A stretch of 64,000 nt of DNA from Rathayibacter sp. VKM Ac-2804 (GTDB lineage: Bacteria > Actinomycetota > Actinomycetes > Actinomycetales > Microbacteriaceae), in assembly GCF_009866655.1 (NCBI RefSeq), contig NZ_CP047420.1, positions 806,001 through 870,000 on the forward strand. Direction: 5' to 3'. Of the stretch, positions 1-8,541 are shown one piece after another; the stretch's first letter is position 1, and every line of letters starts with the position of its first letter. Made by a program: the position numbers and the translations under genes. The notes under the pieces were generated by a model. The model was not told the origin of the DNA. It saw only the letters and a list, made by a program, of their open reading frames with translations, and ran no database searches.

Positions 1-1261
1 CGACGTCGAACTCGGCGGGGGAGACGACCGGCGTGTAGAGCAGCAGCGAGCCGACGGTGCGGCGCACCGCCTCCGCCTGGCCCTGCGCCATGCCGAGGAG
101 CATCTCGTACTCGATCCCCTCGCGGACGCCGCGCTCGCCGGCCAGCAGCCAGGAGTAGGCGACGTCGAAGAGGTTGTGGCCGGCGACGCCGACCCGCACG
201 TTCCGGATCCGGTCCGGGTGCAGCGCGTAGTCGATCACGCGCTTGTAGTTGGTGTCCGAGTCCTGCTTCGTCGACCAGGTCGCCAGCGGCCAGCCGTGCA
301 CGGAGGCCTCGACCTGCTCCATCGGCAGGTTCGCGCCCTTGACCAGGCGAACCTTGATGCCGGCGCCGCCGCGGGACCGGCGCGCGGCGCTCCACTCCTG
401 CAGCCGGATCATCGCGGAGAGCGCGTCGGGCAGGTAGGCCTGCAGCACGATGCCCGCCTCGAGACCGAGGAACTCGGGCCGGTCGAGCAGGCGGGTGAAG
501 ACCGCGATGGTGAGGTCGAGGTCCTTGTACTCCTCCATGTCGAGGTTGACGAACTTCTGCGGGGTCGCGGCCGCGGCGCGGGTGAAGAGCGGGGCCAGCT
601 CCTCGACGATGTCGTCGACCGCGGCGTCGAACGCCCACGGGTTGTGCGGGGCGACGGTGGAGGAGACCTTGATCGAGACGTAGTCGACGTCGTCGCGCGC
701 GAGCAGGCGGTGCGTGCCCTCCAGGCGGCGCTGCGCCTCCTTGCGGCCGAGGACCGCCTCGCCGAGCAGGTTCATGTTCAGCCGGACGCCGTCGCGGCGG
801 ATCTTCGCGATCGCCGGGCCGAGCCGCGAGTCGGTCGCGTCGATGATGAGGTGCCCGACCATCTGCCGCAGCACCCGGCGGGCGATCGGCACGACGACGT
901 CGGGGAGCAGCGGGGCCACCGCGCCGCCGAGCGCGACAGCGCCGCGCATCGGAGCCGGCAGGAAGCGCGGCACGCCGCCCGCGATCGAGCGCAGCGCCGC
1001 GGCGGCGACCTTCGTGTCCTCGGGGCGGACCACGCCGTCGACGAAGCCGACCGTGAAGTCGAGGCCGCTCGGGTCCTTCAGCACGCCTGCGAGCTGGGCG
1101 CCGGACGCGTCCACCGGGACGCCGGCGGCGTCGCGCAGCCACTGGCGCACCAGCGCGACACTCGCCTCGACGAGGCCGGGGTCGACGCTGTCCGCGGCGG
1201 GACCGTCGGGTCCGTCGGGGGAGGGGCCGGTGGAGCGGGCAGGCGCTGCGAGATCCGTCAT
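1..1261 (-). CDS. putA: Bifunctional proline dehydrogenase / P5C dehydrogenase PutA, N-terminal part (cut by window edge)
   Basis: Oxidises proline to P5C (FAD domain) and, in the part outside the window, P5C to glutamate (NAD domain). 420 N-terminal codons are visible and the frame stays open to the left edge. The proline dehydrogenase barrel shows VRLVKGANLPMEQVEA and, further on, EYEMLLGMAQ followed by LLLYTPVV, the substrate and FAD region of the family. The ATG at 1261 lies 6 nt after a GATACT -10 hexamer, so the mRNA is probably leaderless. A LysR gene diverges from it and is the likely regulator. That the second domain is present is inferred from the family. Confidence 0.88.
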   Translation of the reverse strand, partial: MTDLAAPARSTGPSPDGPDGPAADSVDPGLVEASVALVRQWLRDAAGVPVDASGAQLAGVLKDPSGLDFTVGFVDGVVRPEDTKVAAAALRSIAGGVPRFLPAPMRGAVALGGAVAPLLPDVVVPIARRVLRQMVGHLIIDATDSRLGPAIAKIRRDGVRLNMNLLGEAVLGRKEAQRRLEGTHRLLARDDVDYVSIKVSSTVAPHNPWAFDAAVDDIVEELAPLFTRAAAATPQKFVNLDMEEYKDLDLTIAVFTRLLDRPEFLGLEAGIVLQAYLPDALSAMIRLQEWSAARRSRGGAGIKVRLVKGANLPMEQVEASVHGWPLATWSTKQDSDTNYKRVIDYALHPDRIRNVRVGVAGHNLFDVAYSWLLAGERGVREGIEYEMLLGMAQGQAEAVRRTVGSLLLYTPVVSPAEFDV

Positions 1262-1364
1262 GACGTCAGTATCCGACCGGGGTACCGTTGAGCAGAAGCG
1301 ACCGTTCCTTACCGGTACCGGTCAGCTCTGCTTACTCGTCTTCGCCTTCGAATCGAGGTCGCCC
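1262..1364. promoter_or_regulatory. putA / LysR divergent control region
   Basis: On the minus strand a -10 hexamer GATACT (1273-1268) ends 6 nt before the putA ATG. The region also holds a perfect 12-bp palindrome ACCGGTACCGGT at 1311-1322 and a nearby GGTACCG at 1281-1287, which could be LysR contact sites. Assignment to the LysR protein is inference from position. Confidence 0.45.
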
Positions 1365-2255
1365 GTGCTCGACGTCCGCCGCCTGGTGCTGCTGCGCGAG
1401 GTCGCCATCCGCGGCACGCTCGCCGCCGCCGCGGAGGCCCTCGCCTACAGTCCCTCCGCCGTCTCGCAGCAGCTGACCGTGCTCGAGCGCGAGACCGGCG
1501 TCGAGCTGCTGCGCAAGGTCGGGCGGCGGGTGCAGCTCACTCCGCAGGCCGAGATCCTGGTGGCGGCGGCCGGCGAGGTGCTGGCGCTGCTCGAGCGGGC
1601 GGAGGCGGCGCTCGCCGCGTCGGGGGAGTCGGTCACCGGGCGGGTGCGGGTCGCGGTCTTCCAGTCCGCGGCGCTCGCGCTGATGCCCGGCGCGCTGCGC
1701 TCGATCGCGGAGCGCGCGCCCGAGGTGCGCGTCGAGATGGTGCAGCGCGAGCCGGAGGGCGCGCTGCACGAGACCTCCTGGGCGCGCGAGTTCGACCTCG
1801 TCGTCGCCGAGCAGTACCCGGGCCACTCGGTGTCCTGGCTGCCGGGCCTCGTGCGCAGTGACCTGACGACCGACGCGATCCGCCTCGCGGTGGGCCGCGA
1901 CTCCGCGATCCGCGACCTGCGGAGCGCGCGCGACGCCGCGTGGGTGATGGAGCCGCGCGGCACCGCCAGCCGGCACTTCGCCGAGCAGACCTGCCGCGTC
2001 GCGGGCTTCGAGCCGGACGTGCGCTTCGAGACCGCCGACCTCCAGGCGCAGATCCGCCTCGCCGCCTCGGGCAACGCGGTCGCGCTGATGCCCGACCTGG
2101 TCTGGGCCGGCGGTGAGGCCGACTGCCGCCTGCTCGAGCTGCCCGGCCGTCCGCGCCGCACCATCTTCACGGCGCAGCGGGAGGCGCAGCTCGCCTCGCC
2201 CGCCGTCCGCGTCTTCCGCGAGTGCCTCGAGGAGATCGCCGCGACCTACGCCTGA
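1365..2255 (+). CDS. LysR-family transcriptional regulator, probable putA regulator
   Basis: 296 aa with an N-terminal winged HTH (about residues 4-63, including SPSAVSQQLTVLERETG) and a C-terminal effector domain. The frame is open far upstream, but GTG at 1365 gives the canonical LysR start (LDVRRLVLLREV) and removes a long overlap with putA. Transcribed divergently from putA across about 100 bp, the usual arrangement for a LysR protein controlling its neighbour. A family A hairpin begins 16 bp after its stop. The inducer cannot be read from the sequence; proline or a derivative is a guess from context. Confidence 0.85.
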   Translation: MLDVRRLVLLREVAIRGTLAAAAEALAYSPSAVSQQLTVLERETGVELLRKVGRRVQLTPQAEILVAAAGEVLALLERAEAALAASGESVTGRVRVAVFQSAALALMPGALRSIAERAPEVRVEMVQREPEGALHETSWAREFDLVVAEQYPGHSVSWLPGLVRSDLTTDAIRLAVGRDSAIRDLRSARDAAWVMEPRGTASRHFAEQTCRVAGFEPDVRFETADLQAQIRLAASGNAVALMPDLVWAGGEADCRLLELPGRPRRTIFTAQREAQLASPAVRVFRECLEEIAATYA

Positions 2256-2271
2256 CCCGCCCCTCCCCCTC

Positions 2272-2332
2272 CGCGAGATGCCACTTGTGCACGCTTTTCA
2301 CGGCGTGTCGCGTGCACAAGTGGCATCTCGCG
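2272..2332 (+). repeat. Family A intergenic hairpin, copy 1
   Basis: A 61-bp inverted repeat with 23-bp arms (CGCGAGATGCCACTTG... at the left, its exact complement at the right) and a 15-bp loop 2295-2309 (TTTTCACGGCGTGTC) that itself contains the palindrome CACGGCGTG. It lies between the LysR stop and the GNAT start. Arms match perfectly. The loop reads in the direction of the upstream LysR gene. Four more copies are in the window. Confidence 0.9.
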
Positions 2333-2347
2333 AGGAGCGATGGGAGC

Positions 2348-2824
2348 GTGAGGGACGTGGATGCGGACGAGGTGCGGCTGGTCGAGACGACGGCCGACGA
2401 TGCGGTGGCGGGGCGGCTGTTCGCCGTGCAGGAGGCCGAGATCATGCGGCGCTACGGCGGCGACGACCCAGGGCCGCGCCCGCCCGCGGACGCGCCGACG
2501 CTGCTGCTGCATGTCGGGCCCGACGTCGTCGGCTGCGTCGCGCTCGCCGCGGAGGGAGAGATCGGCGAGATCAAGCGGATGTTCGTGGTCGAGGCGGCGC
2601 GCGGCCGCGGTCACAGCCGCGTCCTCCTCGCGGGAGTCGAGGAGCTGGCCGTCCGCCACGGCGTGACGCTGCTCCGCCTGGTCACCGGCATCGAGCAGCC
2701 CGAGGCCATGGCGCTCTACAGCAGCTCGGGCTACGAGCTCATCCCCGGCTTCGGCTACTGGGGCGACGAGCCGGCGACCCGCTGCTACGCCAAGCGGCTC
2801 GATCCGGCGAGGGCGGCGGGCTGA
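2348..2824 (+). CDS. GNAT family N-acetyltransferase
   Basis: 158 aa. Acyl-CoA binding motif A is visible as KRMFVVEAARGRGHSR, with the R-G-x-G-x-R type loop that grips CoA pyrophosphate, and the C-terminal YSSSGYELIPGFGYWG typical of the fold. GTG 2348 is chosen because GGAG at 2334-2337 sits at good distance and earlier codons run through the repeat A hairpin. Substrate unknown; GNATs of this size commonly modify small amines or antibiotics. Single gene between a repeat and the paralogue cluster. Confidence 0.8.
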   Translation: MRDVDADEVRLVETTADDAVAGRLFAVQEAEIMRRYGGDDPGPRPPADAPTLLLHVGPDVVGCVALAAEGEIGEIKRMFVVEAARGRGHSRVLLAGVEELAVRHGVTLLRLVTGIEQPEAMALYSSSGYELIPGFGYWGDEPATRCYAKRLDPARAAG

Positions 2825-2927
2825 GGCGACGTCGCGCGCCGGCGCGGAGGGCACGGCCGGAGATGAGGAATGCTTGCCTCTGCCTTCCGCCTCTGCGGCG
2901 GCCGACTCCAGCGACAGGACGTGACCG

Positions 2928-3743
2928 ATGCCCGTGCCTTCTCCCGAATCCTCCCCGCCGTCCCGCCGTGCCGTGATGGGGAGCGCGGCCTGGGGCATCC
3001 CGGTCGTCGCCGCGGCGATGGCGGCGCCGTCGGCCTCCGCGTCGCCGGTCTCCTGCCGCAGCACGACGATGTTCACGACCTCTGCGATCGCCAGCAATCC
3101 GACCGTGCTCACGGCGGTGTCACCCGCCGGCGTCGTCTCGACGGTTCGGATCACGTCGCACCTCACGCCCGCCACCACGACCGAGACCGAGGGGCAGAGC
3201 TTCAATCGCACGCGGGACACCGTCGTGTGGGACGGCTTCGTGCAGCGCACGAGGTCGTACGAGGCGCAGGCCCGCCGAGGCTGGGAGCCCGGCTCGTTCG
3301 TCCTGAATCAGCGCCGTGGCGGACCGGTCTCCGAGACTCCGACGCCGGGCCCACCCTCGCAGACGCTCGCGCTGCAGTTCTTCGACGCGAGCGGGCGGTC
3401 GTTCGCACCGCTCGACGTCCGGCTCACGATCAGCGACATCACCTCGGCGAGTCCGCCCTCTGGGGCGTGGTTCACGAGTCACTGGGACACCGTCGGCTTC
3501 AGCAGTGCGCCCACCTCGATCTCGTCGGAGGGCGGTGATGCCGGGACGGGTGCGGGAACCCTCGCTGATCCGTTCCGCCGAGCGACGGGGGGCGAGCCGT
3601 CCGGCAGCACGCCGCGCCTGGACACGTTCGCGTTCGACGTCCTCGCCTCGGGGAGCGTTCTGGTCTGCAGCCAGCACGAGGGCCGACAGGGCTGGCAGTC
3701 TCTCGCGCTGAGCGCGCTGAGCTTCCGCTCCACCGACTGCTGA
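2928..3743 (+). CDS. Secreted protein of unknown function, paralogue 1 of 4
   Basis: 271 aa. The N-terminus carries a twin-arginine-like signal (SRRAVMG then a hydrophobic stretch ending about residue 37), followed by a mature domain starting near CRST. Motifs shared with the three paralogues downstream are LNQRR, DVRL, WxTVGFS, GGDAGTGAG, DPFRRAT, and SQHEG.QGW near the end; the chain ends in Cys. The N- and C-terminal Cys are conserved and could form a disulfide. This copy has an extra Cys (LVCSQHEG). No known domain recognised. A DUF1206 gene converges on it and separates it from the other copies. Confidence 0.75.
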   Translation: MPVPSPESSPPSRRAVMGSAAWGIPVVAAAMAAPSASASPVSCRSTTMFTTSAIASNPTVLTAVSPAGVVSTVRITSHLTPATTTETEGQSFNRTRDTVVWDGFVQRTRSYEAQARRGWEPGSFVLNQRRGGPVSETPTPGPPSQTLALQFFDASGRSFAPLDVRLTISDITSASPPSGAWFTSHWDTVGFSSAPTSISSEGGDAGTGAGTLADPFRRATGGEPSGSTPRLDTFAFDVLASGSVLVCSQHEGRQGWQSLALSALSFRSTDC

Positions 3744-3757
3744 CCCGGTCGTCGGCC

Positions 3758-4567
3758 TCAGAGCCTGGCGAGCTTCGCGCGGGCGATGAGGAAGCCGCCG
3801 TACATGACGAGTCCGGCGCCGATGACGGTGAGCGCGATCGTGCCGTAGGGCGGGACGTCGAGGAAGCGCAGGGCGCCGTCGAGGCCGGTCGCCTGCCGGG
3901 CGTCGCCGGTGATCGCGGCGACGACGAAGAGGCCGCCGGCGATGCCGAGGGCGATGCCCTTCGAGACGTAGCCCGCCGCGCCGAGGATCAGGACGGCGGT
4001 GCCGCGCCGACCCGCGGGGATCCGCACGAGCTTCCGGAAGCCGCGGCGCACCCCGATCGCGACGAAGCCGATCCCGCTGCCGAGGACGATCCCGCCGACC
4101 AGCGTCAGCACGATCGCTCCGGCCGGGCGGGCCAGCAGGTCGGTGCTGATCGCGCGGATGGTGGCGGAGGAGCTCGTCGACCCGCCGAGCGCGAAGACGA
4201 GCGTCGTCGCGGCCAGCGCGAGCGCGGCGAAGCCCTTGCCCGATTCGACGATCCGCCGCCCCAGGCGCTTCGCACGGCTCGGGTCGCTCGAGCGGCTCTG
4301 GAAGGTGAGCTGCCAGAGGCCGAGGGCGACGAGCGCGACGAGCGCCGCCCAGACGACGACGAGTCCGGCCGGGGTCTCGGCCAGGCGGGCGATCGCGCCG
4401 GAGGGATCCGCCTCCTGCGTCGTCTCGTCGCCGAACGCGACCCGGAGCGAGAGGCCGCCGATCAGGAGGTGCACCACGCCGTTGACGGCGAAGCCGAGGC
4501 GCGCGAGGCGCCGGAATCGCCGCGTCCGCACCCCCGAGCGCGGCGTCGGCACGCTCACTGTGGACAC
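3758..4567 (-). CDS. DUF1206 family membrane protein
   Basis: 269 aa with about six hydrophobic segments arranged as three related pairs, each starting with a conserved pattern (RLARLGFAVNGVVHLLIG, ESGKGFAALALAA, YVSKGIALGIAGG), the internal triplication known from DUF1206. GTG start at 4567. Inner-membrane location is expected; function unknown for the family. It diverges from a short-chain dehydrogenase and its 3' end faces paralogue 1, 14 bp away. Together with the dehydrogenase it splits the four-paralogue array, suggesting insertion of this pair or movement of one paralogue. Confidence 0.8.
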   Translation of the reverse strand: MSTVSVPTPRSGVRTRRFRRLARLGFAVNGVVHLLIGGLSLRVAFGDETTQEADPSGAIARLAETPAGLVVVWAALVALVALGLWQLTFQSRSSDPSRAKRLGRRIVESGKGFAALALAATTLVFALGGSTSSSATIRAISTDLLARPAGAIVLTLVGGIVLGSGIGFVAIGVRRGFRKLVRIPAGRRGTAVLILGAAGYVSKGIALGIAGGLFVVAAITGDARQATGLDGALRFLDVPPYGTIALTVIGAGLVMYGGFLIARAKLARL

Positions 4568-4673
4568 CGGACCACCCTCTCACGCGTCCACCCCTGTCCC
4601 GGGGCGCCCCGGCGGCGGTGGAATGGACACCTGCCCGCGCCAACCCGCGGGACCACGAGGAAGAAGGACCGCC

Positions 4674-5510
4674 ATGACCACCTGGCTCATCACCGGCTGC
4701 TCCACCGGACTCGGCCGCGCGCTCGCGACCGCCGTCCTCGCTCACGGCGACCGCGCCGTCGTCACCGCGCGCGACGTCGACTCCGTCCGCGACATCACCG
4801 AGGCGCACCCTGACTCGGCGCTCGCCCTCGCGCTGGACGTCACCGACGACGCGCAGGTCGCGGCCGCGGTCGACGCCGCCGAGGAGCGCTTCGGCGGGAT
4901 CGACGTGCTCGTCAACAACGCGGGCTACGGCTACCGCGCGGCTCTGGAGGAGGGCGAGGAGTCGGCGGTGCAGCAGCTCTTCGACACCCACCTCTTCGGC
5001 ACCGTGCGCACGATCAAGGCGGTGCTGCCCGGGATGCGCGAGCGCCGCTCCGGCACGATCGTCAACCTGTCCTCGATCGGCGCCCGCATCTCGCCGGAGG
5101 GCTCGGGCTATTACGCCGCGGTCAAGGCCGCGATCGAGGCGCTCACCGAGTCGCTGCGGAAGGAGGTCGCGCCGCTGGGCATCCGCGCGTTCTCGGTCGA
5201 GCCGGGCGGGTTCCGCACCGACTTCGCCGGCCGCTCGCTCACCCAGTCGGAGCGGCCGATCGCCGACTACGCCGACACCGCGGGCAAGCGCCGCAAGGAG
5301 CACGACACCGTGCACGGCACGCAGAAGGGCGATCCGGCGAAGGCGGCGACCGCGCTGATCGAGGCCGTCGAGTCGACCGCGCCGCCGTCGATCCTGCTGC
5401 TGGGCAACGACGCGTCGGACGCCTTCCGCGCCGCGCTCGACGCCCTCCGCTCGGACGTCGACGAGTGGGAGGCGCTCAGCCGCAGCACGGACTTCGCCGA
5501 CGGGGAGTGA
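4674..5510 (+). CDS. Short-chain dehydrogenase/reductase (SDR)
   Basis: 278 aa Rossmann oxidoreductase. Cofactor loop TGCSTGLG near the N-terminus, NNAGYG about residue 80, and catalytic YYAAVK (Tyr-x-x-x-Lys) with a preceding Ser in NLSSIG. The classical SDR size fits. ATG 4674 has AAGAAGG upstream. Prefers NADP(H) in close relatives, which is not provable here. Substrate unknown. The frame is open far upstream, but that part is the shadow of the divergent DUF1206 gene. Confidence 0.88.
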   Translation: MTTWLITGCSTGLGRALATAVLAHGDRAVVTARDVDSVRDITEAHPDSALALALDVTDDAQVAAAVDAAEERFGGIDVLVNNAGYGYRAALEEGEESAVQQLFDTHLFGTVRTIKAVLPGMRERRSGTIVNLSSIGARISPEGSGYYAAVKAAIEALTESLRKEVAPLGIRAFSVEPGGFRTDFAGRSLTQSERPIADYADTAGKRRKEHDTVHGTQKGDPAKAATALIEAVESTAPPSILLLGNDASDAFRAALDALRSDVDEWEALSRSTDFADGE

Positions 5511-5656
5511 GCGGCGGGGCGCCGGAGGGCTCGCGAAGCGGCATCGCGCGCCAGGGGAGGGGGCGCGTCCCCCTCGGGAGTGCGTGCCTCCTATCCTGCC
5601 GGGGTCAGCGGGTCCGTCCCCGCGCGCTCCCTGTCGCTCTCCCGAACGGAACCCCC

Positions 5657-6472
5657 ATGTCCCAGCGCCCCTCCACCCCCGCCGGACCCACTCGACGGAC
5701 CATCGCCGCGAGCGCGGCGTGGAGCATCCCCGTCGTCAGCGCGGCGGTCGCCGCTCCGCTCGCCGCGGCGTCGCCCGCGACGTGCCGCAGCACGACGATG
5801 TTCAGCCCGTCGAAAGCCGCGAGCACTCCCACGGTCCTCACGGCGGTCTCGCCCACCGGCGTCGCGTCGACGGTCCGGATCACCTCCGTCCTCGCGCCCG
5901 GCACCACCACCGAGACCGAGGGTCGCAGCTTCGATCTCACGCGCGACGGCACGGTCTGGGCCGCCGTGGGCGGCCCGAGGTCGGCGGAGGAGGTGCTCTT
6001 CGCGGAGTTCGAGCCGGGACCGCTCCTGCTGAACCAACGACGTGCCGGTGCGATCACGGAGACGCCGCCGCCGGGTTCCGATGCGCAGACGCTGACGTTC
6101 GAGTTCCTCGACTCGGCCGGAAGATCCTTCGACCCGCTCGACGTCCGTCTCGAGATCCAGAACATCACGTCCTACGTGCTCCCGGGGTACCCGTGGGTCC
6201 TGAGCAGATGGACCACCGTCGGCTTCAGTGTCGCGCCCGCCTCGATCTCCTCACGCGGCGGTGACGCGGGAGCCGGGTCGGGAGTGATGGACGACCCGTT
6301 CAGGCGCGCCACGTCCTCGGCACCGCCTCCTCAGCGCGATCATCTCGTCGACACGTTCACGTTCGGTGTCTTCCCGTCCGGCAGCACGCTCACCTACGGC
6401 CAGCACGAGGGTCACCAGGGCTGGCACGCCAGTGCGCTGAGTGCGCTGAGCTTCGTCTCGCAGAACTGCTGA
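5657..6472 (+). CDS. Secreted protein of unknown function, paralogue 2 of 4
   Basis: 271 aa, same length as paralogues 1 and 3. Signal segment TRRTIAASAAWSIPVV followed by AAPLAAASPATCRST; mature domain with LNQRRAG, DAQTLTFEF, FDPLDVRL, WTTVGFSVAPASISS, GGDAGAGSG, DPFRRAT and FPSGSTL..GQHEGHQGWH; last residue Cys. ATG 5657 is chosen by alignment with the paralogues, whose upstream sequences (CGCGCGCTCCCTGTC then GAACGGAA just before ATG) are also related, so promoter and gene were copied together. A 76-bp tract (5719-5794) is identical to paralogue 3. Function not recognised. Confidence 0.8.
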   Translation: MSQRPSTPAGPTRRTIAASAAWSIPVVSAAVAAPLAAASPATCRSTTMFSPSKAASTPTVLTAVSPTGVASTVRITSVLAPGTTTETEGRSFDLTRDGTVWAAVGGPRSAEEVLFAEFEPGPLLLNQRRAGAITETPPPGSDAQTLTFEFLDSAGRSFDPLDVRLEIQNITSYVLPGYPWVLSRWTTVGFSVAPASISSRGGDAGAGSGVMDDPFRRATSSAPPPQRDHLVDTFTFGVFPSGSTLTYGQHEGHQGWHASALSALSFVSQNC

Positions 6473-6657
6473 GCGCCGTCCCCGGGGAGCGGCGGCGACG
6501 CCCGAGGGGGAGCGGGGGTGACCGCCGTGGCGCTCCGAGCGGCACTGCGCGCCAGGAGTGAGCGAACGTCGCGTCCGGGTGCTCGTCCGCTCTACGCTGC
6601 CGTCATCGCCGGTCCGCCTCCCGCGCGCTCCCTGTCACCTTCGCGAACGGAATCCTC

Positions 6658-7473
6658 ATGTCTCAGCGCTCGTCCGGCTCGACCGGACCCACTCGGCGGT
6701 CCCTCACGGCGGGCGCGGTGTGGAGCATCCCCGTCGTCAGCGCGGCGGTCGCCGCTCCGCTCGCCGCGGCGTCGCCCGCGACGTGCCGCAGCACGGTGGT
6801 GTTCCCGCCGGCGGATCCGAGCGTCCGTCCCCCCGTGCTCAGGGCCGTCGCTCCCAGCGGTGCGATCTCGTCGGTGCGGATCGCCTCGGACCTCTCGCCC
6901 GGCACCACCTCGCTGACCCAGGGCCAGGACTTCAACCTGGGGTGGGACGGCGGCCGATGGACGTCGAGCGGCGATCCCTCGGCGGTGGCGGAGGTCGTGG
7001 TCCGCGATTACCCCGCCGGCTCGCTGATGCTGAACCAGCGTCGGGCGGGACCGATCACGGAGGATCCGGAGCCCGGGTCGGACCGGCAGACGCTGACCTT
7101 CACGTTCACCGGCGCGGACGGGCGGATGTTCGATCCGACCGATGTCGAGCTCTCGATCCAGAACATCACCTCGGGCGCGACTCCCCGAAGTCCCTGGCTC
7201 ACGAACTGGTGGTCCACCGTCGGCTTCAGCGTCGAACCCGGATACATCTCGACGCAGAGCGGTCAGTCGGCGATCGGCCTGGGGACGGTCGACAAGCCCT
7301 TCCGGCGCGCCACGCCGCAGGAGCGCCCGGGCCCGGGTGCCGCCTTCGTCGACACCTTCACCTTCCGGTCGTTCCCGTCGGGCAGCACGCTCAGCTTCAG
7401 CCAGTACGCCGGTGTGCAGGGTTGGCACGCCATCGCGCTGAGCGGGCTCAGCTTCGTCTCCCGCGACTGCTGA
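6658..7473 (+). CDS. Secreted protein of unknown function, paralogue 3 of 4
   Basis: 271 aa. Signal TRRSLTAGAVWSIPVV, mature start near CRSTVVF, and the shared motifs LNQRRAG, RQTLTFTF, WSTVGFSVEPGYIS, FRRATP, FPSGSTLSFSQYAG.QGWHA and terminal Cys. The GGDAG segment of its relatives is replaced by QSGQSAIGLG, so it is the most diverged in that loop. It shares the 76-bp identical signal-peptide tract (6720-6795) with paralogue 2 although the rest has drifted, a sign of gene conversion. Likely exported by Tat and anchored or released outside; role unknown. Confidence 0.8.
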   Translation: MSQRSSGSTGPTRRSLTAGAVWSIPVVSAAVAAPLAAASPATCRSTVVFPPADPSVRPPVLRAVAPSGAISSVRIASDLSPGTTSLTQGQDFNLGWDGGRWTSSGDPSAVAEVVVRDYPAGSLMLNQRRAGPITEDPEPGSDRQTLTFTFTGADGRMFDPTDVELSIQNITSGATPRSPWLTNWWSTVGFSVEPGYISTQSGQSAIGLGTVDKPFRRATPQERPGPGAAFVDTFTFRSFPSGSTLSFSQYAGVQGWHAIALSGLSFVSRDC

Positions 7474-7613
7474 GCACCGCCACAGAAGGAGCGGCGAACC
7501 GACGTCCGGCGCCAGAAATGAGGCGCATTCGGATCTCGGGGCGGACGAACCTACGCTGCCGTGTCGGGCAGTCGGTCCTCGCCTGTCCACTCCTCCTCTG
7601 GAACGGATCCGCC

Positions 7614-8486
7614 ATGTCCCCTCTCTCGTCCGACCCGACTCGCCCCTCCGGTCCCACCCGTCGCTCCGTCGCCGCGGGCGCGCTGTGGAGCATCCCCGTG
7701 ATCAGCGCGGCGGTCGGGGCTCCCCTCGCCGCGGCGTCGATGACTCCCGCCCCCGCTCCGCTGCCCTGCACGAGCGTGACGATGTTCAGGCAGTCGAGCG
7801 TGTCGTCGAATCCGCTGACCCTCACCGCGACCTCGCCGACCGGGACGACGTCCACGGTCCGGATCACCTCGATCCTGGCGCCCGACACCGCGACCACGCC
7901 CACGACCGACAGCAGGAGCTACAACCTGACCCAGGACGGCACGGTGTGGTACGCCGGCGGATCCTCGGACTTCGCCAACGAGGCGCCGTCGCGCATCTTC
8001 GAACCCGGGGTGCTCCTCCTGAACCAGCGCCGCGCCGGGCAGGCGTCGTCGTCGGACGTGAGGATCCCGGAGGTGCCGACGCCGGGGCCCGATGCGCAGA
8101 CGCTGATCTTCGAGTTCTTCGATGCGGCCGGGAAGCCGTTCGACCCGATGGACGTGCAGCTCACCTTCCTCGACATCAGCTCGAGCGCGCACAGCGACAC
8201 GGCCTACTGGGCCACGACGTGGTGGTCGACCGTCGGCTTCAGCGTCGCGCCCGCGTCGATCTCCTCGCGGGGCGGAGATGCGGGAGTCGGCGCCGGCACG
8301 GTCGCCGACCCCTTCCGTCGGGCCACCAGGTTCGAGCCGAATCTCACGCGCGGGCCCCGCTACGACACCTTCTCGTTCCGCTCGTTCCCCTCGGGCAGCT
8401 CGCTCGTCTACAGCCAGCACGGCGGCTACCAGGGCTGGCACAGCAGCGCGATCACGGGGCTCGGCTTCGGCTCCCGCGACTGCTGA
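7614..8486 (+). CDS. Secreted protein of unknown function, paralogue 4 of 4
   Basis: 290 aa, longer than the other three because of insertions after the signal peptide (SMTPAPAPLP) and in the central loop before PEVPTPGPDAQTL. Signal TRRSVAAGALWSIPVIS. Shared motifs LNQRRAG, DAQTLIFEFFDAAGK, FDPMDVQL, WSTVGFSVAPASISS, GGDAGVGAG, DPFRRAT, FPSGSSLVYSQHGG.QGWH and final DC. ATG 7614 matches the paralogue starts. Its 3' end faces the lipoprotein gene at 8542. Function not recognised. Confidence 0.8.
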   Translation: MSPLSSDPTRPSGPTRRSVAAGALWSIPVISAAVGAPLAAASMTPAPAPLPCTSVTMFRQSSVSSNPLTLTATSPTGTTSTVRITSILAPDTATTPTTDSRSYNLTQDGTVWYAGGSSDFANEAPSRIFEPGVLLLNQRRAGQASSSDVRIPEVPTPGPDAQTLIFEFFDAAGKPFDPMDVQLTFLDISSSAHSDTAYWATTWWSTVGFSVAPASISSRGGDAGVGAGTVADPFRRATRFEPNLTRGPRYDTFSFRSFPSGSSLVYSQHGGYQGWHSSAITGLGFGSRDC

Positions 8487-8541
8487 GCGCTCATTCCGGG
8501 GACGCGTCTCGCGCCGGAGAGCCTGACAGGGAACGGGCCCC

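Noticed and set aside
176..1291. Long plus-strand frames over putA
   Set aside because: They run antisense to the clear PutA sequence and have Arg/Ala/Gly-rich shadow composition.
714..1364. N-terminal extension of the LysR gene
   Set aside because: It is antisense to putA and lacks LysR sequence; the HTH starts at 1365.
3120..5315. 731-codon minus-strand frame
   Set aside because: Shadow across paralogue 1, DUF1206 and SDR; no domain and no ribosome site.
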